Virus record (IMG/VR): IMGVR_UViG_3300018933_000007
Span: 1-53,452 of that record
From: a virus
Strand: one strand, 5' to 3'
DNA: 53,452 nt
Shown: positions 15,822 through 23,234 of the stretch, piece after piece
Layout of the letters: each line of letters opens with the position of its first letter
How positions within the stretch are numbered: position 1 is the first letter of the stretch
Notes under the pieces: model-generated
Seen by the model: only the letters and a program-made list of their open reading frames with translations
What the model was told of the DNA's origin: nothing
Database searches by the model: none
Translations under genes and position numbers: made by a program

Positions 15822-15862
15822 CTTCAGCGACGCTTGCACCCTTATGCGTCGCTGAAGTTGAC
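15817..15862. promoter_or_regulatory. perfect 17-bp inverted repeat (operator candidate) between divergent genes
   Basis: GTCAACTTCAGCGACGC at 15817-15833 is repeated inverted at 15846-15862 with a 12-base spacer. Each arm ends outward in TTGAC. It separates the minus-strand holin-like gene from the plus-strand regulator cassette. A TAGGAT box lies at 15872-15877 on the plus side, without a well-spaced -35. It is the natural site for the adjacent regulator. Confidence 0.7.
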
Positions 15863-15928
15863 GAGTCGCGCTAGGATCGGGGCGCATGAGTCGAGTTTTT
15901 CGTAACACGACATATCAAGGGGGGCATC

Positions 15929-16507
15929 GTGTCGCTTGCAGCCAAGATCCGGCGCTTGATTGATCTCAGGCGCGATCCTGACGGAGAGACCTACCCGATC
16001 AGTACGATCGCCAGCGAGGCCTCAAGGTTGTACCGCGAACGCCAGATTCTTGCGAGGCGCGAGCAACTCCGCGCCGCAGGCGCCAGCGCGCTGGAGATCG
16101 AGCACGAGACTGACCGGATCCGTCAGGAGAAGGACGTCCTCAACCGCTCGTATCTGAGCGAGCTGAAGGACGGGAAGCGGACGAACCCGACGTACAACGT
16201 CATCGAGGCCCTCAGTCTCTTCTTTCAGGTGAGCCCCGCCTACTTCTTCGTCGGCCCTGCTGCGACGCAGGAGACGGAGCGCGCCGAGAAGGATGTGGAA
16301 CTTGTCGCGGAGACCGTGAAGATGCTCCGCCACTTGACTTCCGCTACCAAGAGTGACGATGAAGACGTAAGCGGTGATGACGAAGTGGCTCAGCTTTTCG
16401 GGGCCTTGGCGCGGGGCGGTCAACAGGGTGATCCCAAGCAGGTCATCAACGTTCTACGGCTCGCTGTCGCCGCTCTACCCCCAACCGCCAAAGAGCCGGA
16501 TGAGTAG
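15929..16507 (+). CDS. EspR-like helix-turn-helix transcriptional regulator
   Basis: The 192-residue protein starts at GTG 15929 behind AAGGGGGG. The HTH core SYLSELKDGKRTNPTYNVIEALSLFF, read as SYLSELKDGKRTNP then ALSLFFQVSPAYFF, closely resembles the mycobacterial EspR/Xre layout, with an insertion of about 35 charged residues (about 33-70) between the first helix and the recognition part. A charged linker and a C-terminal helix probably dimerise it. It heads the plus-strand cassette, 66 bp from a 17-bp inverted repeat, so autoregulation and divergent control are likely (inferred). Confidence 0.85.
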   Translation: MSLAAKIRRLIDLRRDPDGETYPISTIASEASRLYRERQILARREQLRAAGASALEIEHETDRIRQEKDVLNRSYLSELKDGKRTNPTYNVIEALSLFFQVSPAYFFVGPAATQETERAEKDVELVAETVKMLRHLTSATKSDDEDVSGDDEVAQLFGALARGGQQGDPKQVINVLRLAVAALPPTAKEPDE

Positions 16508-16578
16508 GCTGCTTGTCACCCCCGTGCCTTACGCTGAGTGGCGTAACTGGCGAACTAAGTGATCAACCGGGGGCGTGG

Positions 16579-17124
16579 ATGGGACTGATGCGGAACCGGA
16601 GCGGACTGAAGGGGACCTGGGAGGAGGCCCTGTCAGGCCTCGCGCTTCCCGCTTCTCACTGGACCGTTGAGGACCTGCTGCGCGCCTACGTGGAGCAGGT
16701 GCGTGGTCGCAAGCTCATTCTGAGCCGAGATCAGCAAGTAGCCTCGCCGACCGGACCGAGCGGCATGTGGTTCCCCGGACCTGACGCCGACCTTGTCTGG
16801 GCACACCCCTCCGCGACGGGCGTTCAGTACGACCACGTCCTCGGACACGAACTCGGCCACATGATCAACGGCGACGAGCCCGATAAGCTCGACCTCGCCA
16901 GCGCCGTACGCCTCCTGCTGAGTGCGTCTGGAAGCGCGTCTGGCCTCATGCAGGCCGCCCTTGTCTCAGCAGGAGTGCGGTGCCGGACCGACGGCACGAG
17001 CAGCGAAGAACGCGAGCGCAAGGCCGAAAACTTCAGCTACTACGTCGAGCAGTGGGTGACACGGAACCGCCCCCGTGGAGCGACCCTCCTTGAGGCGAAC
17101 ATGCGAGCAAGTCTCGACACCTGA
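16579..17124 (+). CDS. ImmA/IrrE-like HExxH metallopeptidase-type protein
   Basis: A 181-residue protein (ATG 16579 behind GGGGGCG; GTG/ATG codons from 16513 are alternatives). The zinc-peptidase motif GHELGHMINGDEP places His90, Glu91 and His94 in one helix. An earlier segment (GRKLILSRDQQVASPTGPSG) resembles the substrate strand of this family. The C-terminal half is helical. Partners of HTH repressors in mobile elements (ImmR/ImmA type) cleave their repressor on induction; the same relation is inferred here. Streptomyces copies are often annotated as toxin components. Confidence 0.8.
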   Translation: MGLMRNRSGLKGTWEEALSGLALPASHWTVEDLLRAYVEQVRGRKLILSRDQQVASPTGPSGMWFPGPDADLVWAHPSATGVQYDHVLGHELGHMINGDEPDKLDLASAVRLLLSASGSASGLMQAALVSAGVRCRTDGTSSEERERKAENFSYYVEQWVTRNRPRGATLLEANMRASLDT

Positions 17125-17137
17125 GAGATGAGAACTG

Positions 17138-18406
17138 GTGACCGCCACACCTGACCTTCGTGCATGGATCGTCGTCGCCCTGTTGACCGCAGAGGTCATC
17201 CGGCGCTTTCCCGCCTCCCGTCGCAACCCTCGGAGCAGGACCCTCTGGTTGGTCTTCCTGACCCTCGACATCTCGATGGTCACGATGCTCCAGCCTGTGG
17301 GCAACTTCCTGTACCACCTCACAGGTGTGAACGAGGTCGCCACCCTCACCAAGCACCTCACCGGGGTCGCCGCCGTGGCCTTCCTCCTGCGCTGGGTCAC
17401 CGACGTCGTCCCCGGCCGCATGGACGGCCGCCGCGAACCCACCTACAGGCGCCTCATCAGCAGCAACCCCCGACGTATCGCCACCTGGCTCGCCGTCATC
17501 GTCACCACCGCCGTCTTCCCTCTGGCTCACCGCCGCTCCGGCAACGAAGAGGACGCGGAGTTCATCTTCATCCAGGCGGGCCACTTCTGGGGCAGCCTCC
17601 ATATGCTGCTCTTCTACGCCTACCTGATCTTCGGCCTGGTCTGCGCCGCCCTGATGTGCGCAGATGCCTCTCGCGCCGCCGCACCTGGAGCCTTCAAGTA
17701 CGGCATGCAGGCCATCGCGCTGGGCTGCTCCATCGGCGCCCTGTACGGCATCCTGCGCTCCGGCTACCTGATCGCCCGCCTCTTCGGCAAGCCGTTCCTC
17801 GGAGGCGACGTCTTCGTGGACGTCGCCTCCAACTTCTGCCTCGTGACCTGCATCATCCTCGTCGTCTGCGGCGGCGCCGCCCCGAAGTGGGAGAGCATCG
17901 GCCAAAGGGTGAAGGCCCACGGCGCCGTCAACGACCTACGCCCCCTCTGGGTACACCTGACCAGCGCAGCACCCAGCGTCATCTACACCGACGGCCCCGC
18001 CCACCGGCGCCCCGGCCGGGCGAAGATCCTCACCGGCCGCCTGTACGACTTCTGGAACTGGAGGAACCTGGAGACGCGACTGCGGACGCGCATCCAGGAG
18101 ATCCTCGACGCAGGGAACATCGCCCTCGCCCCGTACGTGCCACCCTCCCTGCGCCAGCGCGCCGAGAAGGTGGGGCACGAACTGAGACTGCCCCAGTACG
18201 TGGTCACGGCCTACCTCTTGCACGAGGCCATCCGGCGGAAGCAGGCCGAAGAGCAACCCTTCGACGGCGAACCCAACGCACTCCTGTCGGCTGGTGACGA
18301 CCTCCTCAGTACCACCAACCGACTGCTCCCCGTCGGCCGCGCGCTGAACGACACCGCAGCTCTGGGGCTCCTCAACCGCAGGCTTACGACTGGAGTTCAG
18401 GCGTGA
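17138..18406 (+). CDS. MAB_1171c-type multi-pass membrane protein
   Basis: A 422-residue protein from GTG 17138. About seven to eight hydrophobic segments fall in residues 1-255 (for example AWIVVALLTAEVI, LGCSIGALYGILRSGYLIA and CLVTCIILVVCGGA). A cytoplasmic domain follows with the family hallmark KWESIGQR…LRPLWVHLTSAAPSVIY and helices around TRIQEILDAG. The family is called a putative transporter, but its function is unknown; the layout would also suit a membrane sensor. It lies between the peptidase gene and a PAP2-like gene, and the latter overlaps it by GTGA. Confidence 0.82.
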   Translation: MTATPDLRAWIVVALLTAEVIRRFPASRRNPRSRTLWLVFLTLDISMVTMLQPVGNFLYHLTGVNEVATLTKHLTGVAAVAFLLRWVTDVVPGRMDGRREPTYRRLISSNPRRIATWLAVIVTTAVFPLAHRRSGNEEDAEFIFIQAGHFWGSLHMLLFYAYLIFGLVCAALMCADASRAAAPGAFKYGMQAIALGCSIGALYGILRSGYLIARLFGKPFLGGDVFVDVASNFCLVTCIILVVCGGAAPKWESIGQRVKAHGAVNDLRPLWVHLTSAAPSVIYTDGPAHRRPGRAKILTGRLYDFWNWRNLETRLRTRIQEILDAGNIALAPYVPPSLRQRAEKVGHELRLPQYVVTAYLLHEAIRRKQAEEQPFDGEPNALLSAGDDLLSTTNRLLPVGRALNDTAALGLLNRRLTTGVQA

Positions 18407-18975
18407 CCCGACAGCGAGCAGCCCGGCTCCTCACCGACATCGTCGACCCCAAGAACGTCATCGCCGTGCTGTGCCTGGCCGTCGGCGCACACTACGGCTG
18501 GTCCGGCGTCGGCTGGGGCGCGCTGGCCATCCTCTTCTGCGCAGCCATACCGATCACCTTCATCATTCTCTCGGAGCAGGAGAAGTCCTGGGCCAACCGG
18601 CACGTCCCCGACCGTGCCCGGCGGATGATCGTCATCCCGTTCATCATCCTGTCGGTGCTGACCTGCCTGACGCTGATGATCGTCGGAGGTGCCCCAGCGC
18701 CGCTCCTCTCCATGGTCGGGGCCATGCTGGCCACCTGCGCCGTCCTGTGGCCCGTCACGAAGTACACCAAGATCAGCTTTCACACCGCCGTCCTGTCGGG
18801 CGCGCTCGTCATGATCGGCCTGCTCTACGGTCCCTGGTGGCTCCTCTCTGCCGCCCTGATCCCGCTGGTCGCCTGGTCCCGAGCCCAGCTCCAGGACCAC
18901 ACCCCCGGCCAAACCATCGCCGGAGCACTCCTCGGCGCCGCCGTCGCCGGGCCCGTCTTCCTCCTCGGCCTGTAA
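18403..18975 (+). CDS. PAP2-superfamily-like integral membrane protein
   Basis: A 190-residue protein with about six transmembrane segments. TKISFHTAV and VAWSRAQLQDHTPGQTIAGALLGA resemble motifs 2 (SGH) and 3 (SRxxxxxHxxxD) of type 2 phosphatidic acid phosphatases, but the usual KxxxxxxRP motif is not seen and Asp in motif 3 is Gln. It may be a divergent lipid phosphatase or an inactive relative. It is translationally coupled to the MAB_1171c-type gene, and the cassette terminator follows at once. Confidence 0.65.
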   Translation: MTRQRAARLLTDIVDPKNVIAVLCLAVGAHYGWSGVGWGALAILFCAAIPITFIILSEQEKSWANRHVPDRARRMIVIPFIILSVLTCLTLMIVGGAPAPLLSMVGAMLATCAVLWPVTKYTKISFHTAVLSGALVMIGLLYGPWWLLSAALIPLVAWSRAQLQDHTPGQTIAGALLGAAVAGPVFLLGL

Positions 18976-18978
18976 CGC

Positions 18979-19014
18979 CGTTGAGCCGCCCTTCAACGGA
19001 AAGGCGGCTCAACG
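18979..19014. terminator. bidirectional hairpin between converging units
   Basis: A 12-bp perfect stem (CGTTGAGCCGCC and its complement) directly after the plus-strand stop and just past the end of the minus-strand gene at 19029, so it can stop transcription from both sides. Confidence 0.8.
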
Positions 19015-19027
19015 GTTCCACGGTTTT
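19009..19027. repeat. 19-bp repeat, copy A (TCAACGGTTNCACGGTTTT)
   Basis: It matches 43711-43729 in 18 of 19 bases. In both places a second TCAACGGA lies shortly before it and a minus-strand gene ends next to it. Confidence 0.65.
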
Positions 19028-19028
19028 C

Positions 19029-19463
19029 TCAGCTCATGAGCATCTGCAGCGCCATCGTCATCTCCTCCGAAGTCAGCGCCTCACCGGCCGCGATCTTCTC
19101 CTTGAGCTGAGCCTGCGCCTTCTGCTCGTCCGTCATCCCGTAGTACGGGTCCGGCCGGTGAGCCGCCATCACCTGTCGCAGCGCGGCGACGTTCACTGAG
19201 GACGGCGTGACGTAGACGGTCACCGGGTTCTTCGGGTCCACCGGCAGGACCTTGTCCTGGTCGTCGTACTGGTGCAGGACCGCAAGCTGGATGTCCGGCC
19301 CGAGCGCCTCGGCCACCTCGGCCTGCAGCTGGCCCAGCTCCAGCGCACGCGTCCAGGTGAAGCGCTGGCTGTCGCCACGGAAGGGGTCCGTCGGGTCCGA
19401 ACCGTTGTCGGTTATCGGCTCCGGCATCGGCTCGGCGAAGTCGGTGGTGGTCACATCAGCCAT
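19029..19463 (-). CDS. protein of unknown function coupled to the SWIM/ART gene
   Basis: The 144-residue protein overlaps the end of the upstream 732-residue gene by 13 bases, so the two are co-translated. It has an acidic N-terminus, a FTWTRALELGQLQAEVAEAL helix and a C-terminal helix pair (DEQKAQAQLKEKI, ALTSEEMTMALQMLMS). It could be a partner or chaperone of the large protein. No family is recognised. Confidence 0.6.
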   Translation of the reverse strand: MADVTTTDFAEPMPEPITDNGSDPTDPFRGDSQRFTWTRALELGQLQAEVAEALGPDIQLAVLHQYDDQDKVLPVDPKNPVTVYVTPSSVNVAALRQVMAAHRPDPYYGMTDEQKAQAQLKEKIAAGEALTSEEMTMALQMLMS

Positions 19464-21649
19464 GTGGTGTCGTCCTCCTGTGCCGCCAGCACCTGCTCCA
19501 GGTCGGCGTAGTGGGTGTCCTTGATGTCCAGGCGGTCGAGGTTCGCCGCCCGCACACCCTCGCCCTCGTTGATCAGTGCCTGCTGCTCGGCGAGGGTGAA
19601 GTCCTTCAGTGCCTGCCGACGCAGGCCCGCCGTCATCGACGGCGTCAGGTCCATGGCCTCCGACGGTGTGACGGCCGTGCCGTCCGTCGCGGGCAGCGCC
19701 CCCTCCGGCTCGTCATGCAGGACCGCCTCCGCGCCGCCCGGCTCGAACAGGGCCTCCTCCCGGCCCGCGTACGACTGCAGCGGCAGCTGCCGGTTCCAGC
19801 CCACTGGGTCGGCGCCCGCCAGCGGCCCCGCCGACGCCGGGTTCTCCCACGGCCGACGCTTCTGCGTCGCGCCCGGCGTCTTCGGCAGCTGGTACGACGT
19901 CCCAGACGGTTCCCCGAACGGCGCGTTGGCGTTGGCCAGCGGCTGGATGCCCGCCGCGCTCAGCGCCAGCAGCAGCTCCCCCTGGTCCTCCCCGGCCGCC
20001 ACAGCCGCCCGTGCGACCACGGACAGCGCAGAGTCCGCTGACGGCTGACGTAGAAAGGCGTACACGTGGTGTCCGCCCGGGAAGTCGTGCCGGGTGTACT
20101 CGCGGTCTGTGTGGTCCTCGATCAGGTCTCCGTGATGGTTGCGCACTTCGTGCATGGGCTTCCAGGAGATGCCCTTGAGATTCACCGACGCTCCGGGGTG
20201 AAGCGGCACCTCGCGCTCGCCATGGTCGTAGTACCCGTACACCTGACCAGCGCTCTCGTCCGGGTGCTCGTTGATGTCCTCGCGGTCCGGGGTGTGGGCG
20301 TGCAGAACGACAGAGGTGCCCTCCCAGTGCTGGCCGCTGGGATGGTGCAGCGCCGAGTTCTGAGAGCCGGTCTCCCCGAACGACTCGGCAACTCCGTCAT
20401 CGGAGGTCCAGTGCCAGCCGACACTGCCCTCATGGCCGTGGAGGCTGCGGGGGAGGGACTTCAGCAGGTGGTGCGCGCGCTCTTCGACCGGGCGAGATTC
20501 GTCGTGGACGATCGCGTGGTCCTCGGGGTGCAGGTGGACACCGAGCCCTCGGTGGATGCCGTCGAGTCCGGAGTGGATGTCATCCCACTCCCGGGACTTT
20601 GCCGCAGTCTCCGCCTCGTGGTCCTCGTTCTCGTCGAAGTTCCACCCGTACATTGCGTGCTTGGCGGTTGAGGGGGCGAGCCGGTGCTTGTCGGCGTCGA
20701 TGTCGTAGCGGACGACGACTTTGCGCGGGACCCAGGACGGCTTGTGCTCGTCCACGTGGATGTCGCGGCCGAACATGCCCCGTGACTGGGCCTCGTACTG
20801 CAGGGCGAGGGCGTGGGAGCACATGCGACCTGCGAACCGGCTGAAGTCGTCGTCGGCGCCCCAGTGGTAGGCGCCCCACTTGCAGCCACAGGACCAGGAG
20901 TGCGCGGCCATCTTGCCGGGCATGCGCTGCAGGCCGGTCTCGTAGACCTCGTGGTCGCCCTTGACCTCGGCGAAGACCATGCCGTCGGAGGCGAGGGTGA
21001 CGCGCAGGCGGCCTTCGGCGCGGATCCGCTTGGCCTTCTCTACGACGTCCCTCCACGCGGCGGTGACGTGGAAGCGGAAGTCGGCGTCGGTCGCGGCCGT
21101 CACGACCAGGTCGGAGAACGCCTTCGAGGCGTTCTTCACCCACGGCGGTGCGTCGTCGCCGTCGTCGTCCGAGTCGTCCTCGCCGCCGTCGTCGTCGGAG
21201 CCGTCGGACTCCTCGGAGTCGTCGCTGTCGTCCGAGTCGTCCTCGTCGCCGTCGTCCGAGTTGTCGCTGTCGTCGGCGAAGGGGTTGTCGCCCTTCGCGG
21301 CCGTAACGTGCTGCAGGGCCGGGTCCGGCCGCTCAACGAGGACCTGGGCCAGCTCGGGGTAGTCGGCGGCCGCCGTCTGCTCCATGGCCTCGGCGGTGAT
21401 CGGCGCGGGGGACAGCTGGGAGGCCGTGTACCGGCCGCCGCCCATGCCGTGCTCCAGCTCGACGTGGTACTCCTCGGAGCCGGGGAAGGGGCCGTCCTCC
21501 ACGTGCTTGACGACGCCCGTGACGCCGTCGATGGTCTTCACGCGCTGCTCGGGCTTGTAGTCCCAGTAGTCCTCCGAGCGCACCGCGAGACGCTGCACGC
21601 CCACCGTCTGGTGCTCCAGGCGCTCGCTGCGCTCGTAGTTGCCGCTCAC
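19451..21649 (-). CDS. SWIM zinc finger and ADP-ribosyltransferase fusion protein
   Basis: A 732-residue protein from GTG 21649 behind GAGGGAGG. Residues 126-167 are an extreme Asp/Ser tract. Residues about 250-285 fit a SWIM zinc finger: WSCGCKW (Cys254, Cys256) and RMCSHAL (Cys277, His279). Residues about 360-510 match R-S-E ADP-ribosyltransferases: HRGLGV (Arg367), HWTSDD (Thr415/Ser416) and GEREVPLHPG (Glu478-x-Glu480, the ExE turn). The C-terminal 200 residues are Pro/Ala-rich and helical. T4 Alt is an established virion-injected ADP-ribosyltransferase; a similar role here is inferred from its place among virion genes. Confidence 0.75.
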   Translation of the reverse strand: MSGNYERSERLEHQTVGVQRLAVRSEDYWDYKPEQRVKTIDGVTGVVKHVEDGPFPGSEEYHVELEHGMGGGRYTASQLSPAPITAEAMEQTAAADYPELAQVLVERPDPALQHVTAAKGDNPFADDSDNSDDGDEDDSDDSDDSEESDGSDDDGGEDDSDDDGDDAPPWVKNASKAFSDLVVTAATDADFRFHVTAAWRDVVEKAKRIRAEGRLRVTLASDGMVFAEVKGDHEVYETGLQRMPGKMAAHSWSCGCKWGAYHWGADDDFSRFAGRMCSHALALQYEAQSRGMFGRDIHVDEHKPSWVPRKVVVRYDIDADKHRLAPSTAKHAMYGWNFDENEDHEAETAAKSREWDDIHSGLDGIHRGLGVHLHPEDHAIVHDESRPVEERAHHLLKSLPRSLHGHEGSVGWHWTSDDGVAESFGETGSQNSALHHPSGQHWEGTSVVLHAHTPDREDINEHPDESAGQVYGYYDHGEREVPLHPGASVNLKGISWKPMHEVRNHHGDLIEDHTDREYTRHDFPGGHHVYAFLRQPSADSALSVVARAAVAAGEDQGELLLALSAAGIQPLANANAPFGEPSGTSYQLPKTPGATQKRRPWENPASAGPLAGADPVGWNRQLPLQSYAGREEALFEPGGAEAVLHDEPEGALPATDGTAVTPSEAMDLTPSMTAGLRRQALKDFTLAEQQALINEGEGVRAANLDRLDIKDTHYADLEQVLAAQEDDTTWLM

Positions 21650-21677
21650 CGGCGCCTCCCTCAACGGCTGAAGTCCT

Positions 21678-21712
21678 TCAGCCCTTGGGGGCGTATGCCG
21701 GTGCGGCGACAG
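21678..21712 (-). promoter_or_regulatory. late-gene start element upstream of the SWIM/ART gene
   Basis: The minus strand reads CTGTC, 21 bases, AAGGGCTGA. CACCGGC in the spacer can pair with GCCGGTG, which contains the GTG start codon. A small GGCTGAAG/CTTCAGCC hairpin lies between. Confidence 0.7.
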
Positions 21713-21721
21713 CATCAGCCG

Positions 21722-22048
21722 TCAGCGTGAGGCGAGGACGGAGACGATGGCTACCAGGAGGGCCAGGCCCGGGATGATCCCCTTGTAGACGAACTCGCGG
21801 CGGTTCTGCTGACGGGTGTGGACCGCCGTTCGGGCCTCTCGCTCCATCTCCTCGACCGCACGCTCGACCTGCTCGATGCGTGCCTGCAGCAGACGCTTCT
21901 CCGCCTCGAAGTGGTCCTTGGTGACGTAGCTGTCCAGGCGCTTCTTCATGTCGTCGAGCTCGCGCCGCAGCTGCTCTCGCGTCTGTTGTGAGTCGCGCTG
22001 GATCAGCCGCCACAGTTCCCCGATGTTCTGGGGCTCGGTCTGGGTCAT
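21722..22048 (-). CDS. coiled-coil protein with C-terminal membrane anchor (XhlA-like, possible holin partner)
   Basis: A 108-residue protein from ATG 22048 behind CAGGAG. Residues about 10-80 are a charged coiled coil (TREQLRRELDDMKKRLDSYV, LLQARIEQVERAVEEMERE), then one transmembrane segment (YKGIIPGLALLVAIVSVLA) at the very C-terminus. This layout matches XhlA-type lysis proteins. It lies next to the amidase gene, so a lysis role is likely. Confidence 0.65.
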   Translation of the reverse strand: MTQTEPQNIGELWRLIQRDSQQTREQLRRELDDMKKRLDSYVTKDHFEAEKRLLQARIEQVERAVEEMEREARTAVHTRQQNRREFVYKGIIPGLALLVAIVSVLASR

Positions 22049-22076
22049 GAGCGCAACTCCTGGGTGGGGGTGGTCT

Positions 22077-22112
22077 TCACCCCTTGGCGGCCACCGCGCC
22101 TGGTCCAGACAT
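22077..22112 (-). promoter_or_regulatory. late-gene start element upstream of the coiled-coil gene
   Basis: The minus strand reads ATGTC, 22 bases, AAGGGGTGA. GGTGG can pair with CCACC across the AAGGGGTGA loop, ahead of the CAGGAG ribosome-binding site. Confidence 0.65.
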
Positions 22113-22127
22113 GACGAGGCCAGGAAG

Positions 22128-22159
22128 AAAGCCCCACACCCGGAAGAGTGTGGGGCTTT
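22128..22159. terminator. hairpin terminator downstream of the amidase gene
   Basis: A 12-bp stem AAAGCCCCACAC and its complement, with A and T runs outside both arms, so it can work in both directions. Confidence 0.8.
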
Positions 22160-22242
22160 TGCGCGGGGCACCCTCCCGCTCCGGGACCGAGGCTCACCCG
22201 GCCGCACGGCTGTCGCCGCGCTCCCGCCCGTCGCTGGTGACG

Positions 22243-23169
22243 CTACTTCTTGCGCAGCCCGTTCGCGACCTCGAAGGCGTACTGCCAGGTCTTCGGGCCG
22301 ACGCCGCCGTCGGCCGGGCCGAGCGCGGTGAGGAAGTGCCGCTGGAGGGCCTTGACCTTCTCCAGGTCCTTCTTCGTCATCGTGCTGCTCGGGCCGATGA
22401 GATATCTCGGGCCCCAGTTGCCCTTGTGCAGCCAGGTCTGGAGCTGCTTGGCGTGGTTGTTCTTCGCCCCGAGGACGAAGTACTTGCGGCCGGGGAACGC
22501 CGGAGCCTGCGGCTTGGGGGCGGGCTCCGGCGGAGCGGGCTTCGGAGCTGGCGGCTTCTGGGGCGCGGGGTGGGCTTCGAGCCGGTCTCCGATCCGGCCG
22601 CGCATCGCCGCCATCGTGAAGCCGCGCGGGTCGACCTTGCCGGGCTGCCACTCCATGTGACCGATGACGGACCTCTCGCTCCAGCCGTGGTGGCGGCAGA
22701 TCGCGGCGGAGGCCTTCTCGATGGCGGCCAGCTGCTCCTCCGGCCACGGGTCCTTGCCGTCGCCCAGGTTCTCGCACTCGAAGCCGTAGAAGTGCGGGTT
22801 GCCGTCGACGGTGGCTTCGTCGTCGGGCGGCAGCGCGCTGAGCTCTTCCTTCACCGCCTGCAGGACGTCCGGGTCGCCGGGACCGGCGTGGTTGGCCCGG
22901 CCGTAGCCGACGAGGTAGACGGTGCCGTCCTTGGCGATGACGCCGTGGCACAGCGGCCCGCGCAGCGCGCTGTGGCCGTCGCGGCAGACGGCGACGTTCC
23001 GTGCCGTGCCACCGGGGGTGGCGGTGTGGTGGATCATCACGCCGTGGACGGGCCCCCAGGGGCCCTTGTGGTTGCGGTTGTGGCTCCGCCAGTCGCCGAC
23101 TTCCACGACGGTGAGGCCTGCGGCGCGCAGCACGCTGACGAGCGTGGCCGCCGACATGGGCTGTGCCAT
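22243..23169 (-). CDS. endolysin, N-acetylmuramoyl-L-alanine amidase
   Basis: A 308-residue protein. Residues about 20-200 are an Amidase_2/PGRP domain with VMIHHTAT (His47/His48), YGFECENLGDG and SVIGHMEWQPGKVDPRG (His171 and the Lys-Asp pair), which coordinate zinc and cut the MurNAc-L-Ala bond. A Pro/Ala/Lys linker (about 200-226) leads to a C-terminal peptidoglycan-binding-like helical domain (AKQLQTWLHKGNWG, DGGVGPKTWQYAFEVANGL). There is no signal peptide, so a holin is needed; a candidate is encoded at 15358-15657. The ATG follows AGGAGGGC, which is one arm of a hairpin. Confidence 0.95.
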   Translation of the reverse strand: MAQPMSAATLVSVLRAAGLTVVEVGDWRSHNRNHKGPWGPVHGVMIHHTATPGGTARNVAVCRDGHSALRGPLCHGVIAKDGTVYLVGYGRANHAGPGDPDVLQAVKEELSALPPDDEATVDGNPHFYGFECENLGDGKDPWPEEQLAAIEKASAAICRHHGWSERSVIGHMEWQPGKVDPRGFTMAAMRGRIGDRLEAHPAPQKPPAPKPAPPEPAPKPQAPAFPGRKYFVLGAKNNHAKQLQTWLHKGNWGPRYLIGPSSTMTKKDLEKVKALQRHFLTALGPADGGVGPKTWQYAFEVANGLRKK

Positions 23170-23171
23170 GT

Positions 23172-23232
23172 GCCCTCCTGAAGGGGTGGTGATATCTCAC
23201 CTCTTGAGGAGGGCACTGCCGGGGTGGGACAG
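23172..23232 (-). promoter_or_regulatory. late-gene start element with SD-sequestering hairpin upstream of the endolysin
   Basis: The minus strand reads CTGTC, 22 bases, AAGAGGTGA. GTGCCCTCCT pairs perfectly with AGGAGGGCAC, the endolysin Shine-Dalgarno. Inside the loop GGTGAGATATCACC is itself a perfect palindrome. Confidence 0.8.
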
Positions 23233-23234
23233 GG

